Of a DNA stretch of 64,000 bases, positions 10,067 to 20,880 are shown piece after piece. Each line of letters begins with the position of its first letter. Positions within the stretch are counted from its first letter, which is position 1. The translations under genes and the position numbers were made by a program. Where the stretch lies: assembly GCA_019454045.1 (NCBI GenBank), contig SKCR01018437.1, forward strand, positions 183,774 through 247,773, written 5' to 3'. Source of the stretch: Zanthoxylum bungeanum. Taxonomy: Eukaryota > Streptophyta > Magnoliopsida > Sapindales > Rutaceae. The notes under the pieces were generated by a model, which had not been told where the DNA came from, did no database searches, and saw only the letters and a program-made list of their open reading frames with translations.

Positions 10067-12324
10067 TGTTAGTGTCCTATACATGTCATGAGATCTCTAA
10101 GCGTGATTCGTGTGTGAATAAAATCAAAAATAAGTTGCGGAGGACTTACATTGATCGACTTCAGTTCAAAACTTTCATGGATGTTGAAGCTTCTAAGCTC
10201 ATTGGTGAGTATCCCTATCACCTTCATTTGACTCCCTTATGTGCTAGCAAGAACAAGTGGAACAAATTTTATCTCCCAAGGAGAAACAAATTTGCCCGAG
10301 AGAGAGGGGAAAGCAATCGGAAGGCCATATGGGCGATTGCTTCAAAAGCAAAAGGAATGCTTTTTCATTCGGCATTTTAGAGAGAAGTCAGGGAATTTTC
10401 TTTCTCAAAAGTAGAAGCCAATTGATTTTCAAAAGAAAAAACAAAATTACTTCTCGCCATTTAAGAGACAGAGAACCAAAAATTACCTTTTTATATTTTT
10501 CAAAAACAGAGGCAGTGGCCTATTAAAATTAGAAAATTCAATGGCCATTGAATGCTTTCAATCGGCCAAATGCAATTAATGGCCACAATACCTATTATCG
10601 GCCAAGACAAAAGAAATTGGCCAATTCGGCCTAATAACCAAATAAGGCCGACCAAATAATGCCATGGAGAGAGATTAAGCAAAAAATATTAAATGTGTTG
10701 AGTGTTTAAATAATCTCCAAACACTATTGCCAACCACTTCTATCAATTATTGACAATTGATGTGAGTCATGGGTCCCAGCCATTTAATTCCAAATCTAGT
10801 TGGTTTTCTCAACACACTTTGGGCTCGGGTTCGTTTAATCCAATTAAACGAATTTTCTGTCGCGACGTAATTAAATCTAATTTAATTAAATAATAATACC
10901 CAGTAAAATTATTACGGAAATCGCTCATGAATTAATTCCAAATAATTCGTTTGCTAAAATTAAAATCCAATTTAATTCCCCGTTGAAATCCAATTTCATT
11001 AATATATCTAATATATTATTTTAGCTCAATTAAATAAATTAAATAGTAAAATCTAATTTAACTATTAAATTTATTTTACTGATTAATTCTAAATTAATCG
11101 CGTTCTCTCCTCTCGACGAATTTAATCCCAGATAAATTCTCGACGCAATTAATCCCAGATTAATTTTTTCTCTGATAATTAATCCTAGATTAATTCTTGC
11201 CGTAATTAATCCCAGATTAATTTTCTCTCTTTATTAATCCCAGATTAATATTCTCTCTCTTAATTAATCTTAGATTAATATTGTTCGAGTCAAACATCAT
11301 CGGTGAATCTTTGGGATGTGACCCAAGAGTTCCCTCGATATGTTGGCAGTAAATACGGTCATCGGACTATACGAACACGTGCGTACCTGGTACCACGTAT
11401 TTATCGATTTACAAGACATGGTTGGCTTCTAGCAAAGCATCGTGCCTACCCAATTCTCCAGAAATATTCTTCTACGGAATACAAGATCTTTGTCAGGCGT
11501 AGTATACGTAGTATTGCGTATTACGATCCAGTATCAGATGTCACATGCAAGGCCTGGGGCTGGAGTTGTGTATGCCCCGTACGAAGCATATGTCGGATCA
11601 CAAGAAACTAGTCTCTTTATGATCGGAAAGTCATGACCTAGTCATACTTCCCCGATGGCTATAGCACTTAGAGTACAAGTTCTGTATCCCTGCGTGATCA
11701 TCATCTCCATATGAATGAAGTGATACTTCCATCTTGACATCACACCCAATACACTATGATTCTCAGTATACCCAGAAGAGGCGTACACAGAACCTGTTAA
11801 AGCCCTGGATGACCAAAACCAAAGTATATTGATTTTCGCAAGTATTAGCGACGCAAGTCTCAGGTTAAGACCAAATACACCTACCCTGATTCGGACTCCC
11901 ATAGACACATAGTCATATTACCAATGGGATTCTGATGGGTCTATCCAGAGCGAAGCTGTTTCCGTACCATCGGTAAACAGAACCTCCTATTACACTTGCA
12001 TGAGTATCCAATACCCAAATATATGAGAACTATGCCGTTACACTTCCATAACATACGCAAGTGTAATACTAGCCTATTCCGCATTATCAATGTCAAATCT
12101 CGATAATACTACGACTAGAGATATTTAATGATTAAACCTTTATGGATTAATACTGTCTCATATCTTATTAATCTGGAACTAATCATAAGGACTTTTTTCA
12201 TTTATATATCCAGGTAATCCAATTACAAATGATAAAAGAGCAATTCATTTGTCACATAGTTAATTTGTACAACAACATCATGTTCTGTACAAATAGTGAT
12301 GATATGGGTCATAATTGTCCAACA
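10067..12324 (-). repeat. Element C 3' LTR (left)
   Basis: On + it runs TGTTAGTGTCC to TTGTCCAACA. It is nearly collinear with 17871-21802 minus the insertion K; in the first roughly 330 bp I count about 15 differences. It contains five inverted-repeat units of the AATTAATCCCAGATTAATT type at 11147-11280. Confidence 0.92.
11117..11280. repeat. Array of short hairpin-forming units in the C LTR
   Basis: AATTAATCCCAGATTAATT (8-bp arms, 3-nt centre) recurs at 11147-11165, 11177-11195, 11204-11222 and, slightly altered, at 11231-11250 and about 11262-11280, separated by CT-rich spacers. Equivalent arrays occur in the LTRs of A, B, D and J and at 18914-19078. Confidence 0.85.
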
Positions 12325-12341
12325 ATCTCCCACTTGGCCTA
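12325..12341 (-). other. Element C polypurine tract
   Basis: The minus strand reads GGCCAAGTGGGAGAT just before the 3' LTR. Confidence 0.85.
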
Positions 12342-13060
12342 TAGCCAATCACTCAGGTGTTCTACACCTGAACTATGTACGGGTCGCTCAAAACCTCTGC
12401 TGAGAAACAGCTTTCGTCAGCGGATTTACAAGGTTATCATCTGATGCGATTTATTCAATCATCACATCGCCACGATGTATGATCTTACGAATCAGATGAA
12501 ATTAGTTGAAGTACATACTTGGATCATTGATGAGACCGTGGTTCCTTAGCCTGCGATGTAGCCTAGTTCAGCTGCTAACAGAACTACTCTTAATCCGATC
12601 AAGATTATTTAGATCCAAAATGCTTCTATTGCTGCATCAGCTGCAGTAATGTTCCGCTTTTGTTATTTATTCGGCAATAGTATCTTGCTTGGAAGATTTC
12701 CAGCTCACTGTTCCGTTATTCAAACTATATATTTACCCTTATTGCGACTTAAAGTCATCTTTGTCGGTTTGGAAACTTGCAGCAGGGAACCCAGTCACCT
12801 CAAGTTCTCCTTTTCCATAGCTTAAGAAAGCATCCTTGGTTCATCCAAGATACTCAATGATGTTCTTTACTTCAATCCAGTGACCATCACCTGGATTGGC
12901 CTGATTGAGTCTACATATGCTCAAAGCATATGAGATATCAGGTCACATACATATCAAAATGTACGAACACTGAGAGAGTTTCAGCAGCTTTTTAGATCTA
13001 TCCCAGTAGATCTTTATTCCTAGAATAAAGCCTGCTTCTCCCAAATATTCTATGGAGAAT
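12342..13060 (-). pseudogene. Element C RNase H remnant
   Basis: Minus-strand relic of the domain seen intact in B at 22270-22586. A decayed NNGTVSWKSSKQDT segment lies near 12680-12740 and the YALSI-like segment near 12920. Stops are frequent and no frame exceeds 70 codons. Confidence 0.75.
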
Positions 13061-13063
13061 TTT

Positions 13064-13720
13064 TCATGAAAGCCAAGCTTTCACCGATTTTAGTATGGGA
13101 ATATCATTGCTAAGAAGCAATACATCATCAATGTATAGGACATTCATTGTCAGTGCGCTCTCACTAACCTTCTTATATACACAAGAATCATATTCGTTTT
13201 GAATTAAATCATATACCATTATGATTACATCAAAACGCTGGTTCCAAGAACGCAATGCTTGCTTCAATCCATGAATGAATTGGTTTAACTTGCAAACCTT
13301 GTTTGCATATTTTTGGCCTGACAAAACCGTCAGGATGTTGCATACAAACATCCTCCAAAAGGTTTTCGTTAAGGAAAGCGGTTTTGGCGTCCAGTTGTCA
13401 TATTTCATAAACGAAATATGCAGTTATAGCAAGCATTATCCAAATGGATCTAATCATGGCAACAGGTGAAAAAATTTCATCGTAGTTGACACTATGTCGT
13501 TGACGATACCCTTTTTGTACAAGCCTAGCTGTGTACATTTGTTTGTTGCCATCCATGTATGTCTTCCTTGAAGACTCATATAGTACCAATAGGCACAATG
13601 CCTTCTGGTACATCAACCAGTATCTAAACTTGGTTGATGTATATGGAATCTATTTCGGACTTCATGGAATTTTGCCATAAAAGGAGTCGATACCTTGTAT
13701 CACTTCTTCTTACGTAGCCA
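13064..13720 (-). pseudogene. Element C reverse transcriptase remnant
   Basis: The minus strand reads NVLYIDDVLLLSNDIPILKS (the YIDD catalytic motif near 13120-13135), ANKVCKLNQFIHGLKQALRS and, upstream, KGYRQRHSVNYDEIFSPVAM. At 13549-13580 the KWVFKKKT motif is replaced by the same net 2-nt deletion and neighbouring changes found in A (507-534) and J (about 47505-47535). Confidence 0.85.
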
Positions 13721-13729
13721 GGTCGTCTT

Positions 13730-14720
13730 CCTCAATAAGATTAATATTTATATGAGGTGAGATCAGAAACCCATACCTCCCAGGTTGTTTTCTGACTCTC
13801 TCCGACCTACGCGGTTCTTGTGTATTCGAAGATTATTGGTATAGTTTCATCCTTGATGAACTATTTGTGTTCCGTAAGGACTCGGTGCCTGGAACAGTAT
13901 TACTCTGATTTTCATCGAGTTTTACTTTCTTCCCACTTACCACTGCATATAGGAATTTCTCTTAGGAAAACCGTATGGAGAGCAACAATTGCATTGTTCT
14001 CTTGTGAGTTGTATAAGTACTATACATTGGTTTCCCTATGACAACCTACAAATAGGCACTTATTCGATTTGGGTTCTAGTTTGGTATCATCCAAACGTTT
14101 GCCCAGCATTCCCAAATCTTCAGGAATAAGAAACTCGGTTTATTTCCTGTTCATATCTAATATGAAGTCTGTCTAACAGATTTTCATGGAACCTTATTCA
14201 AAATAAGTATTGCACTGTTCAATGCGTGTATCCTCAAAAGGAAATTGGTAGCTCAGAGCGACTCATATGTTTAAGTATTATCCATAATGGTCTAATCGCA
14301 ATGTTCTAATACTTTACCGGTCTGTTTTCTTACTTCGTGTCGAAACTCTATGAATTACTCAAAAGTTTCTAACTCGTGTTTCATAAGATACACATAACCG
14401 CAACGCGATGCCACATCCGTAAAGGTTATAAAGTATTCATATCCACCTCTAGCCTAGCTAGACATGGGCCCACTTACGTCACTATGAACGAGGGCTAACA
14501 GATCGGTGGCACTTGTACTTTTACCAAGATACACATAACTGCAACGCGATGCCACATCCGTAAAGGTTATAAAGTATTCATATCCACCTCTAGCCTAGCT
14601 AGACATGGGCCCACTTACGTCACTATGAACGAGGGCTAACAGATCGGTGGCACTTGCACTTTTACCAAGTAAAAGGCGTTTTAGGCACTTTGCCTAATAA
14701 ACTAGATTCGTAGACATCAT
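13730..14720 (-). pseudogene. Element C integrase remnant with internal duplication
   Basis: Minus-strand relic of the B integrase (8490-9420) with many stops. The segment encoding the first catalytic Asp region occurs twice in tandem (14386-14526 and 14527-14667). A shorter stretch matching the GYALN...VPSKSVQQTPYEIW segment lies near 14140-14240. Confidence 0.8.
14386..14667. repeat. 141-bp tandem duplication in element C integrase
   Basis: Two adjacent copies with only a couple of differences (for example ATAACCGCAACG and ATAACTGCAACG). The period, 141 bp, equals 47 codons, so the frame is not shifted. It is absent from B, E and J. Confidence 0.92.
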
Positions 14721-14799
14721 TTGAATTAGAATCAAATCTGTCCTAGTATCTACTCTTCGAAAGTATGGATATACAAGTCTTGTTAATGTGTCCCAGACG

Positions 14800-15265
14800 A
14801 CAATGCCACAAGTAAGTCTCATTAGAAATTACTCAATTTGAGCTATTTGTTTGTCATATTATATGTTTGAGATTTATTTATATTCAAAATATAAAGACCA
14901 TTATTTACATCTAATGTAGATATCTCGATATCATCTTTATAAACAAAACACCCGGTGCTTCGGAATATAAATGTATACCCACAACGAGTTAAACTAGATA
15001 CAGAGATAATGTTCCTAGTCAAACTAGATACATTATAAGAGTCTCCTAGTTTAAGTACATGCCCAAAGGGTAGTTCCAAAACTTAGGTTTCTACGGCCAA
15101 AACATCGACTATCTTCCTGTTTCCGACTTGTAGGTCGATCTCATCTGAAGTCAGTCTCCTGCTTGTCAGCAGATCCCGCACATCAGTACATATATTTATG
15201 TACCACATCTAGTATAAAAATCCAATTTTAAAACCAATAGTGAACATGTTTACAACAAACATTTC
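14800..15265 (-). pseudogene. Element C protease/pre-integrase remnant
   Basis: The minus-strand frame 15079-14843 reads ELPFGHVLKLGDSYNVSSLT and continues to VSSLTRCGYTFIF and DVNNGLYILNINKSQTYNM. This parallels the E protease to pre-integrase segment at 28636-28986. The protease active site, which in E near 29000-29015 still shows DSG, is scrambled here around 15200-15215 so that the Asp codon is lost. Confidence 0.78.
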
Positions 15266-15289
15266 TTGAAGCCGGAACCTTGTCCCACC

Positions 15290-15603
15290 TTCACTTCCTT
15301 CATGTTTCCTTGTCCATACGACAGTCACACTTCTAGTGACCCCGTTTGCAACAGTTTAGGCAGATAACTTGGGATATGTCCTTTTAAGAAGCTCTAGCTG
15401 TGTATAACGGATTGAGCACTAAAGTTATCATCACAATGAGTCTTCCTAAGCTCATGCTCTACTATTTGCTCAACTTCGGGCTCATGCTCGAGAGGTTCTA
15501 CTCCCAATCTGAAAATTAAAGAAGTTAAAGACATTTTCCCCAGGATTATGTCCTTTGACGCTAATTTTTCAGTCATCTTGATTGCTATAGTCCAACTATC
15601 CAA
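15290..15603 (-). pseudogene. Element C gag remnant with large internal deletion
   Basis: The minus-strand frame 15603-15394 starts like the E gag (KDIILG) and reaches VEHELRKTHCDDNFSAQSV. It then jumps, near 15388, directly to the segment before the zinc knuckle. E has about 500 bp of gag between these points (29193-29695). The knuckle relic at 15310-15370 reads CLNCCKRGH then a stop and KCDC, so the CCHC order is visible. No functional capsid could be made. Confidence 0.82.
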
Positions 15604-17857
15604 TCAACGATTTCAGGTACAATTAAATATAATGATTACCATAGTCTAACTATATAATCAACTACAATTGATTGGTTACATTCAAATGTATTGATTACTA
15701 TAATCCAATTATATAACTAACTACAAATGAAGTAGTTTGAATACAGTTCAACTTTTCAATTAAAACAACAATTGAATATTAGTCCAACTAATATATTCTA
15801 TAATTAATGACGAAAAATTAAATGAGCGCGTATTGGCAAGTATCTAAACGAAATTGTAAATTTAATACTTGTCTCCCATTATTTTTCGGCGAGCCTCTAA
15901 CCATCTGTGGAGTACTCGGGAAACCTAGTTTCCTAGTGGGCTAGGATTCCGTTAAATAACACACAACCTTGACTTTGGCCAACAAGCTGTATGATATTTA
16001 ACTAGGTAGATCTCTAAGATCAATTGGATCTCATCCAATTCCTAGATCAGGTAGGTGGACCTCCAAGTCCGAAACACATATATAATAGGCCAATATATCC
16101 AATATATTGCCTAACCTTTTCCTCTGAATCAACTAAGCCTTGGCTTTGGCACAACAAGCTTAATGATTCCAGTTAAGCGGGACCCATAGACTTTGGAAAG
16201 CTTCGTAATCGATGTCGATGGACAAGAAGTGATCTTGACTTTGGCCAACAAATCACAACTTGGACAAGACATGTGATATGGAACAAAGCCTTCATGATTC
16301 AAACACATCCGCGATGGACAAAGGTCTTGACTTTGGCCAACAAACCAGTGCCAAACTTGGATCTTGAGAATGAATCACTCAATGGAAATAAAACGCTTAT
16401 TATTTGTTTAGGGTTTTTCGCGTAAATTGGCAACCAATTTATTATCTTTGATTAGGTCTCATCATACACCCTTAAGCAAGCATTCTAAAAGCATAATAAG
16501 GCGTGAAATAAATTAATAATGATATGCGGATGGATATATAATACAATTTATTCCTAGAACAAATCTCTCCATTTCCTCTCTCCCGCTAGCACTATTCTTA
16601 CTTCTACCTAATTACATAATACTTCTAAAGAAACCTCATTTACATTGAGGGGAATTGGTGAGAAGAGAAATACAATGATAAAAGAGGTAATAGGTTGGAC
16701 ACGCAGGTCCAATTTAATAAATTCTAAATTTATTACAACAATTTCCAAAATTTCCCTCACCCTTCTAATATCCATCCGATATACATTATTCATACATACA
16801 TCCAAGTATTCACACAAAGCATATTATTCAATCAATCTAATCCAATTAATTAATCTTTGATTAATGATCATCCAATGTTCATACAACGATTTGATTTGTG
16901 CGAGTCAAACTCGTTTAAGAATAAATACTCAAAGTAAGTATTCTTGAATTATATCGAACTACAATTTTAAATCCAATTTAAATTGTATCCAATACTAATT
17001 CATATTTAATTCCAAATTAAATAATTACACTTATTTATGTGCCTTAAAGACTTGGATTCCAAATCCAATCTTAATGGGTCTCAAAGGCCCAATTAGTATC
17101 TAATACTATATAATTAAAGTTCAATGGGCTTTTAATTAATTCTTTAGGCTTGGGCTTTCGGCCAAAATGGATCTAACCCATAATGCCTAGGCCCATTATG
17201 AATCACCATATGCCATAGAATCAATTTTGGCCCATTAGGCCCAATTAAATTATTAAAGGCCCAATAGTCATATTTTGGACTTTATGGAAATGGTTTAGGC
17301 TCAAATATAATCCAAGACTAAAATTTGGCCCAACCAAATCCATTAGCCCAAATACAACAATTAAATTAATACAACATTCCAAATTATATATTAATTCAAT
17401 TAAAGTGCAATCACCGTAATTAATTAATTAACCTAATGTTTCCAAAATATTAATTTAATCTAATTAATCGTGCCTAATTCCCACATTCATGTCCAACATA
17501 AAATTGGGCAAAATCAATTCTATAACATGCTTCACATCTCACGGAAATACATGAAATTAACATCCAATTTTGATTTCAATCTAATTAAATCAACAATTAA
17601 TATTCAATTTCATGTGAATCAACATATCCAATTATTTAATTCAAAAAATTACCATGAGCAATTCTTAGGGTATTTGGCCAAGGTATAGATTTTAGGGAAA
17701 ATAATCTAATCTATTTTTCACAAAATCAATTATGCATAACTCCAAGTCATCATCATCCAACCATGTCCAAACAACCAATTTAGGCATTTACAAGCTCCAA
17801 GCAAAAATCCCAAAATAAAGTCTATAAACCCTAGAAATTAAATCATGCTTAGATCTC
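15604..17857 (-). other. Element C leader (primer site to gag), about 2.25 kb
   Basis: AT-rich non-coding leader. Four spaced stem-loops lie in it (15963-15990, 16135-16161, 16229-16256, 16323-16346), described separately. A stretch around 17060-17350 is rich in GGCCCAAT/ATTGGGCC-type words. The frames at 16608-16860 and 17470-17688 have no motif and are not supported as genes. Confidence 0.75.
15963..16346 (-). promoter_or_regulatory. Four leader RNA hairpins with self-complementary loop (element C)
   Basis: On the minus (RNA) strand three units carry TTGTTGGCCAAAGTCAA and one TTGTTGTGCCAAAGCCAA. Flanking bases pair, for example ACAGC with GTTGT at 15963-15990 and GTGAT with ATCAC at 16229-16256, with one unpaired G on the 3' side of the stem. 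The loop contains the palindrome TTGGCCAA. Elements E and J carry the same units. A role in RNA dimerisation or packaging is inference. Confidence 0.65.
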
Positions 17858-17869
17858 GCTCTGATACCA
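17858..17869 (-). other. Element C primer-binding site (initiator Met tRNA)
   Basis: The minus strand reads TGGTATCAGAGC one base after the 5' LTR end (CTAACA). This is complementary to the 3' end of plant initiator Met tRNA, usual for plant copia elements. Confidence 0.93.
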
Positions 17870-20000
17870 TTGTTAGTGTCCTAGAGATGCCACGGGATCT
17901 CTAAACGTGATTCGTGTGTGAATAAAATCAAAAATAAGATGCAGAGGACTTACATTGATCGGCTTGAGTTCAAAAATTTCATGGATGTTGAAGCTTCTAA
18001 GCTCATGGGTGAGTATCCCTATCACCTTCATTTGACTCCCTTATGTGCTAGCAAGAACAAGTGGAACAAATTTTATCTCCCAAGGAGAAACAAATTTGCC
18101 CGAGAGAGAGGGGAAAACAATCGGAAGGCCATATGGCCAATTGCTTCAAAAGCAAAAGGAATGCTTTTTCATTCGGTATTTTAGAGAGAAGTCAAGGCAT
18201 TTTCTTTCTCAAAAGCAGAAGCCAATTGATTTTCAAAAGAAAAAACAAAATTGCTTCTCGCCATTTAAAAGACAGAGAGCCAAAAATTGCCTTTTTATAT
18301 TTTTAAAAAACAGAGGCAGTGGCCTATTAAAATTAGAAAATTCAATGGCCATTTAATGCTTTCAATCAGCCAAATGTAATTAATGGCCACAATACCTATT
18401 GTCGGCCAAGACAAAAGAAATTGGCCAATTCGGCCTAATAAGCAAATAAGGCCAATTCGGCCAAATAATGCCAGGGAGAGAGATTAAGCAAAAAATATTA
18501 AATATGTTGAGTGTTTAAATAATATCCAACCACTTCTATCAATTATTGACAATTGATGTGAGTCATGGGTCTCACCCATTTAATTCCAAATCTAGTTGGC
18601 TTTCTCAACACACTTTGGGCTCGGGTTCGTTTAATCCAATCAAACGAATTTTCCGTCGCGACGTAATTAAATCTAATTTAATTAAATAATAATACCCAGT
18701 AAAATTATTACGGAAATCGCTCACGAATTAATTCCAAATTAATTCGTTTGCTAAAATTAAAATCCAATTTAATTCCCCGTTGAAATCCAATTTCATTAAT
18801 ATATCTAATATATTATTTAAGCTCAATTAAATAAATTAAATAGTAAAATCTAATTTAACTATTAAATTTATTTTACTGATTAATTTCAAATTAATCGTGT
18901 TCTCTCCTCTCGACGAATTTAATCCCAGATAAATTCTCGACGGAATTAATCCAAGATTAATTTTTTCTCTGATAATTAATCCCAGATTAATTCTTGCCGT
19001 AATTAATCCCAGATTAATTTTCTATCTTTATTAATCCCAGATTAATATTCTCTCTCTTAATTAATCTCAGATTAATATTGTTCGAGTCAAACATCATCGG
19101 TGTATCTTTGGGATACGACCCAAGAGATCCATGGATATGTTGGCGGTAAATACGGTCATCGGACTATCCGAACACGTGCGTACCCTGTACCACATATTTA
19201 TCGATTTACAAGACATGGTTGGCTTCTAGCAAAGCACCGTGCCTACCCAATTCTCCAGAAATATTCTTCTACGGAATACAAGATCTTTGTCAGGCGTAGT
19301 ATACGTAGTATTGCGTATTACGATCCAGTATCGGATGTCACATGCAAGGCCTGGGGCTGGAGTTGTGTCTGCCTCGTACGAAGCATATATCGGATCACAA
19401 GAAACTAGTCTCTTTATGATCGGAAAGTCATGACCTAGTCATACTTCCCCGATGGCTATAGCACTTAGAGTACCAGTTTTGTATCGATGCGTGATCATCA
19501 TCTCTATATGACTGAAGTGATACTTCTGTCTTGACATCACACCCAATACACTATGATTCTCAGTATACCCAGAAGAGGCGTACACAGAACCTGTTAAAGC
19601 CCTGGACGACCAAAACCAAAGTATATTGATCGTCGCAAGTATTAGCGATGCAAGTCTCAAGTTAAGACCAAATACACCTACCCTGATTTGGACTCCCATA
19701 GACACATATTCATACTACCAATGGGATTTCGAGGGGTCTATCCAGAGTGAAGCTGTTTCCGTACCATCGGTAAACAGAACCTCCCATTACACTTGCATGA
19801 GTATCCAATACTGATGAGTGATAAATCCATCACTATTTCACACTCATTTAACCTAATATTTTGTATAGTTTCTTGAGCTTTGTGAATATTTTGATGTGTT
19901 TTGTGTTATTTTGTAGATAAATAAAATTTCAGGAAATTCTGGAGGTGATTTGGAGCAAAACAGTGAAAATTGGGAAAATGGGCATTTTGGTAATTTTTCC

Positions 20001-20464
20001 GCGTCGCGACGCCTAAAGTGCGCCGGCCATGCTAATGTGCGTCGGGTCAATGGGTCAGAATCTGAGAAAAGTTTGACTTTGCTAACGTGCGCCGTGACAC
20101 GTATCATCATCACAGAAGATCTGCTAAAATGCGTCGTGTGCCACGTGTCGAAATCTCATTGGACCAAAGCAAGCGCGTGCCATGTGTCAAGTTTTCATTG
20201 GACCGAGTCACCGGCGAATCACATGCTGCCACGTGTTAATCTCTCATTGGACCAATCCTAAACGCGTGCCACGTGTCAGATGTTCATTAGACCGAAAGCT
20301 CAGCCAATCACCGTCTGCCACGTGTCGTCTTCTCATTGCACCACCTTTACCGCGTGACACGTGTTATCACCAGATTCTGCCAACAGAACACGCGTGGTCA
20401 ACCCATGTGGACCAAAGTCAACAGATCCAGCGTCGCGACGCTGAAGCCCTTGGCATCGCGACGC
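20001..20464. repeat. GCGTCGCGACGC palindromes in solo LTR K
   Basis: The 12-bp perfect palindrome occurs at 20001-20012 and 20430-20441, with a one-base variant GCATCGCGACGC at 20453-20464. It is strikingly GC-rich and CpG-rich in an AT-rich surrounding. Confidence 0.85.
20142..20363 (+). promoter_or_regulatory. G-box/CCAAT array in U3 of solo LTR K
   Basis: CACGTG cores lie at 20142-20147, 20230-20235, 20270-20275, 20319-20324 and 20358-20363, mostly within GCCACGTGTC; a CATGTG variant lies near 20181. Most are followed 10-20 bp later by CATTGGACC or a close variant (inverted CCAAT), near 20157, 20195, 20254, 20285 and 20334. The array sits 120-340 bp before the TATA box. G-boxes are bound by plant bZIP and bHLH factors; inducible promoter activity is inference. 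Confidence 0.75.
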
Positions 20465-20482
20465 TGGACGTAAAAAATTGTC

Positions 20483-20489
20483 TATAAAT
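20483..20489 (+). promoter_or_regulatory. TATA box of solo LTR K
   Basis: TATAAAT within GTCTATAAATTG, followed about 30 bp later by a pyrimidine-rich stretch that would suit transcription start near 20515. Confidence 0.6.
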
Positions 20490-20724
20490 TGAGCTCGAGA
20501 TTTCAGTTTTAGTTGCACCATTCTCTCTCATTTCTTTGATGTAAATAGGGAGTTTCTCTCTCTAATTTATTTTAATTTAAGTTTTGTAATTAATTTTTAA
20601 TTACATTCTGTAATAGTAATTACTTTTTGTAATAGTAATAGTAATTTATCTTGTTTTTACTGTTTCAGTTTTACTATTCAACCATGATGAGGTAACTTCT
20701 CCTTGCTAAGGTAAACTTAAAATA

Positions 20725-20880
20725 AAATAAAGATTTATTGAGTCTTAATCTTAATGCTTGGGTAATATAAAGATTTATTTATTGAGTCTTAATCTTAATA
20801 TCACCGGTTTATAAGGGGTTAGATTATAGTTTGGGTAATATAAAGATTTATTTATTGAGTCTTAATCTTAATGCTTTTTA
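20725..20880. repeat. Short AT-rich repeats in solo LTR K
   Basis: Three imperfect copies of a unit containing AAAGATTTAT and TTGAGTCTTAATCTTAAT, with irregular spacing. Confidence 0.75.

Noticed and set aside
11303..11611. Frame antisense to the copia LTRs, similar in C (11303, 19100), J (45421, 63629), A (7524) and B (25553), sharing RTIRTR...GWLLAK...PILQKY
   Set aside because: The LTRs are closely related at the DNA level, so any open frame looks conserved. The frames start at GTG, vary in length from 60 to 102 codons, and D's copy is frameshifted. A Ka/Ks test over many LTRs could reopen the case.
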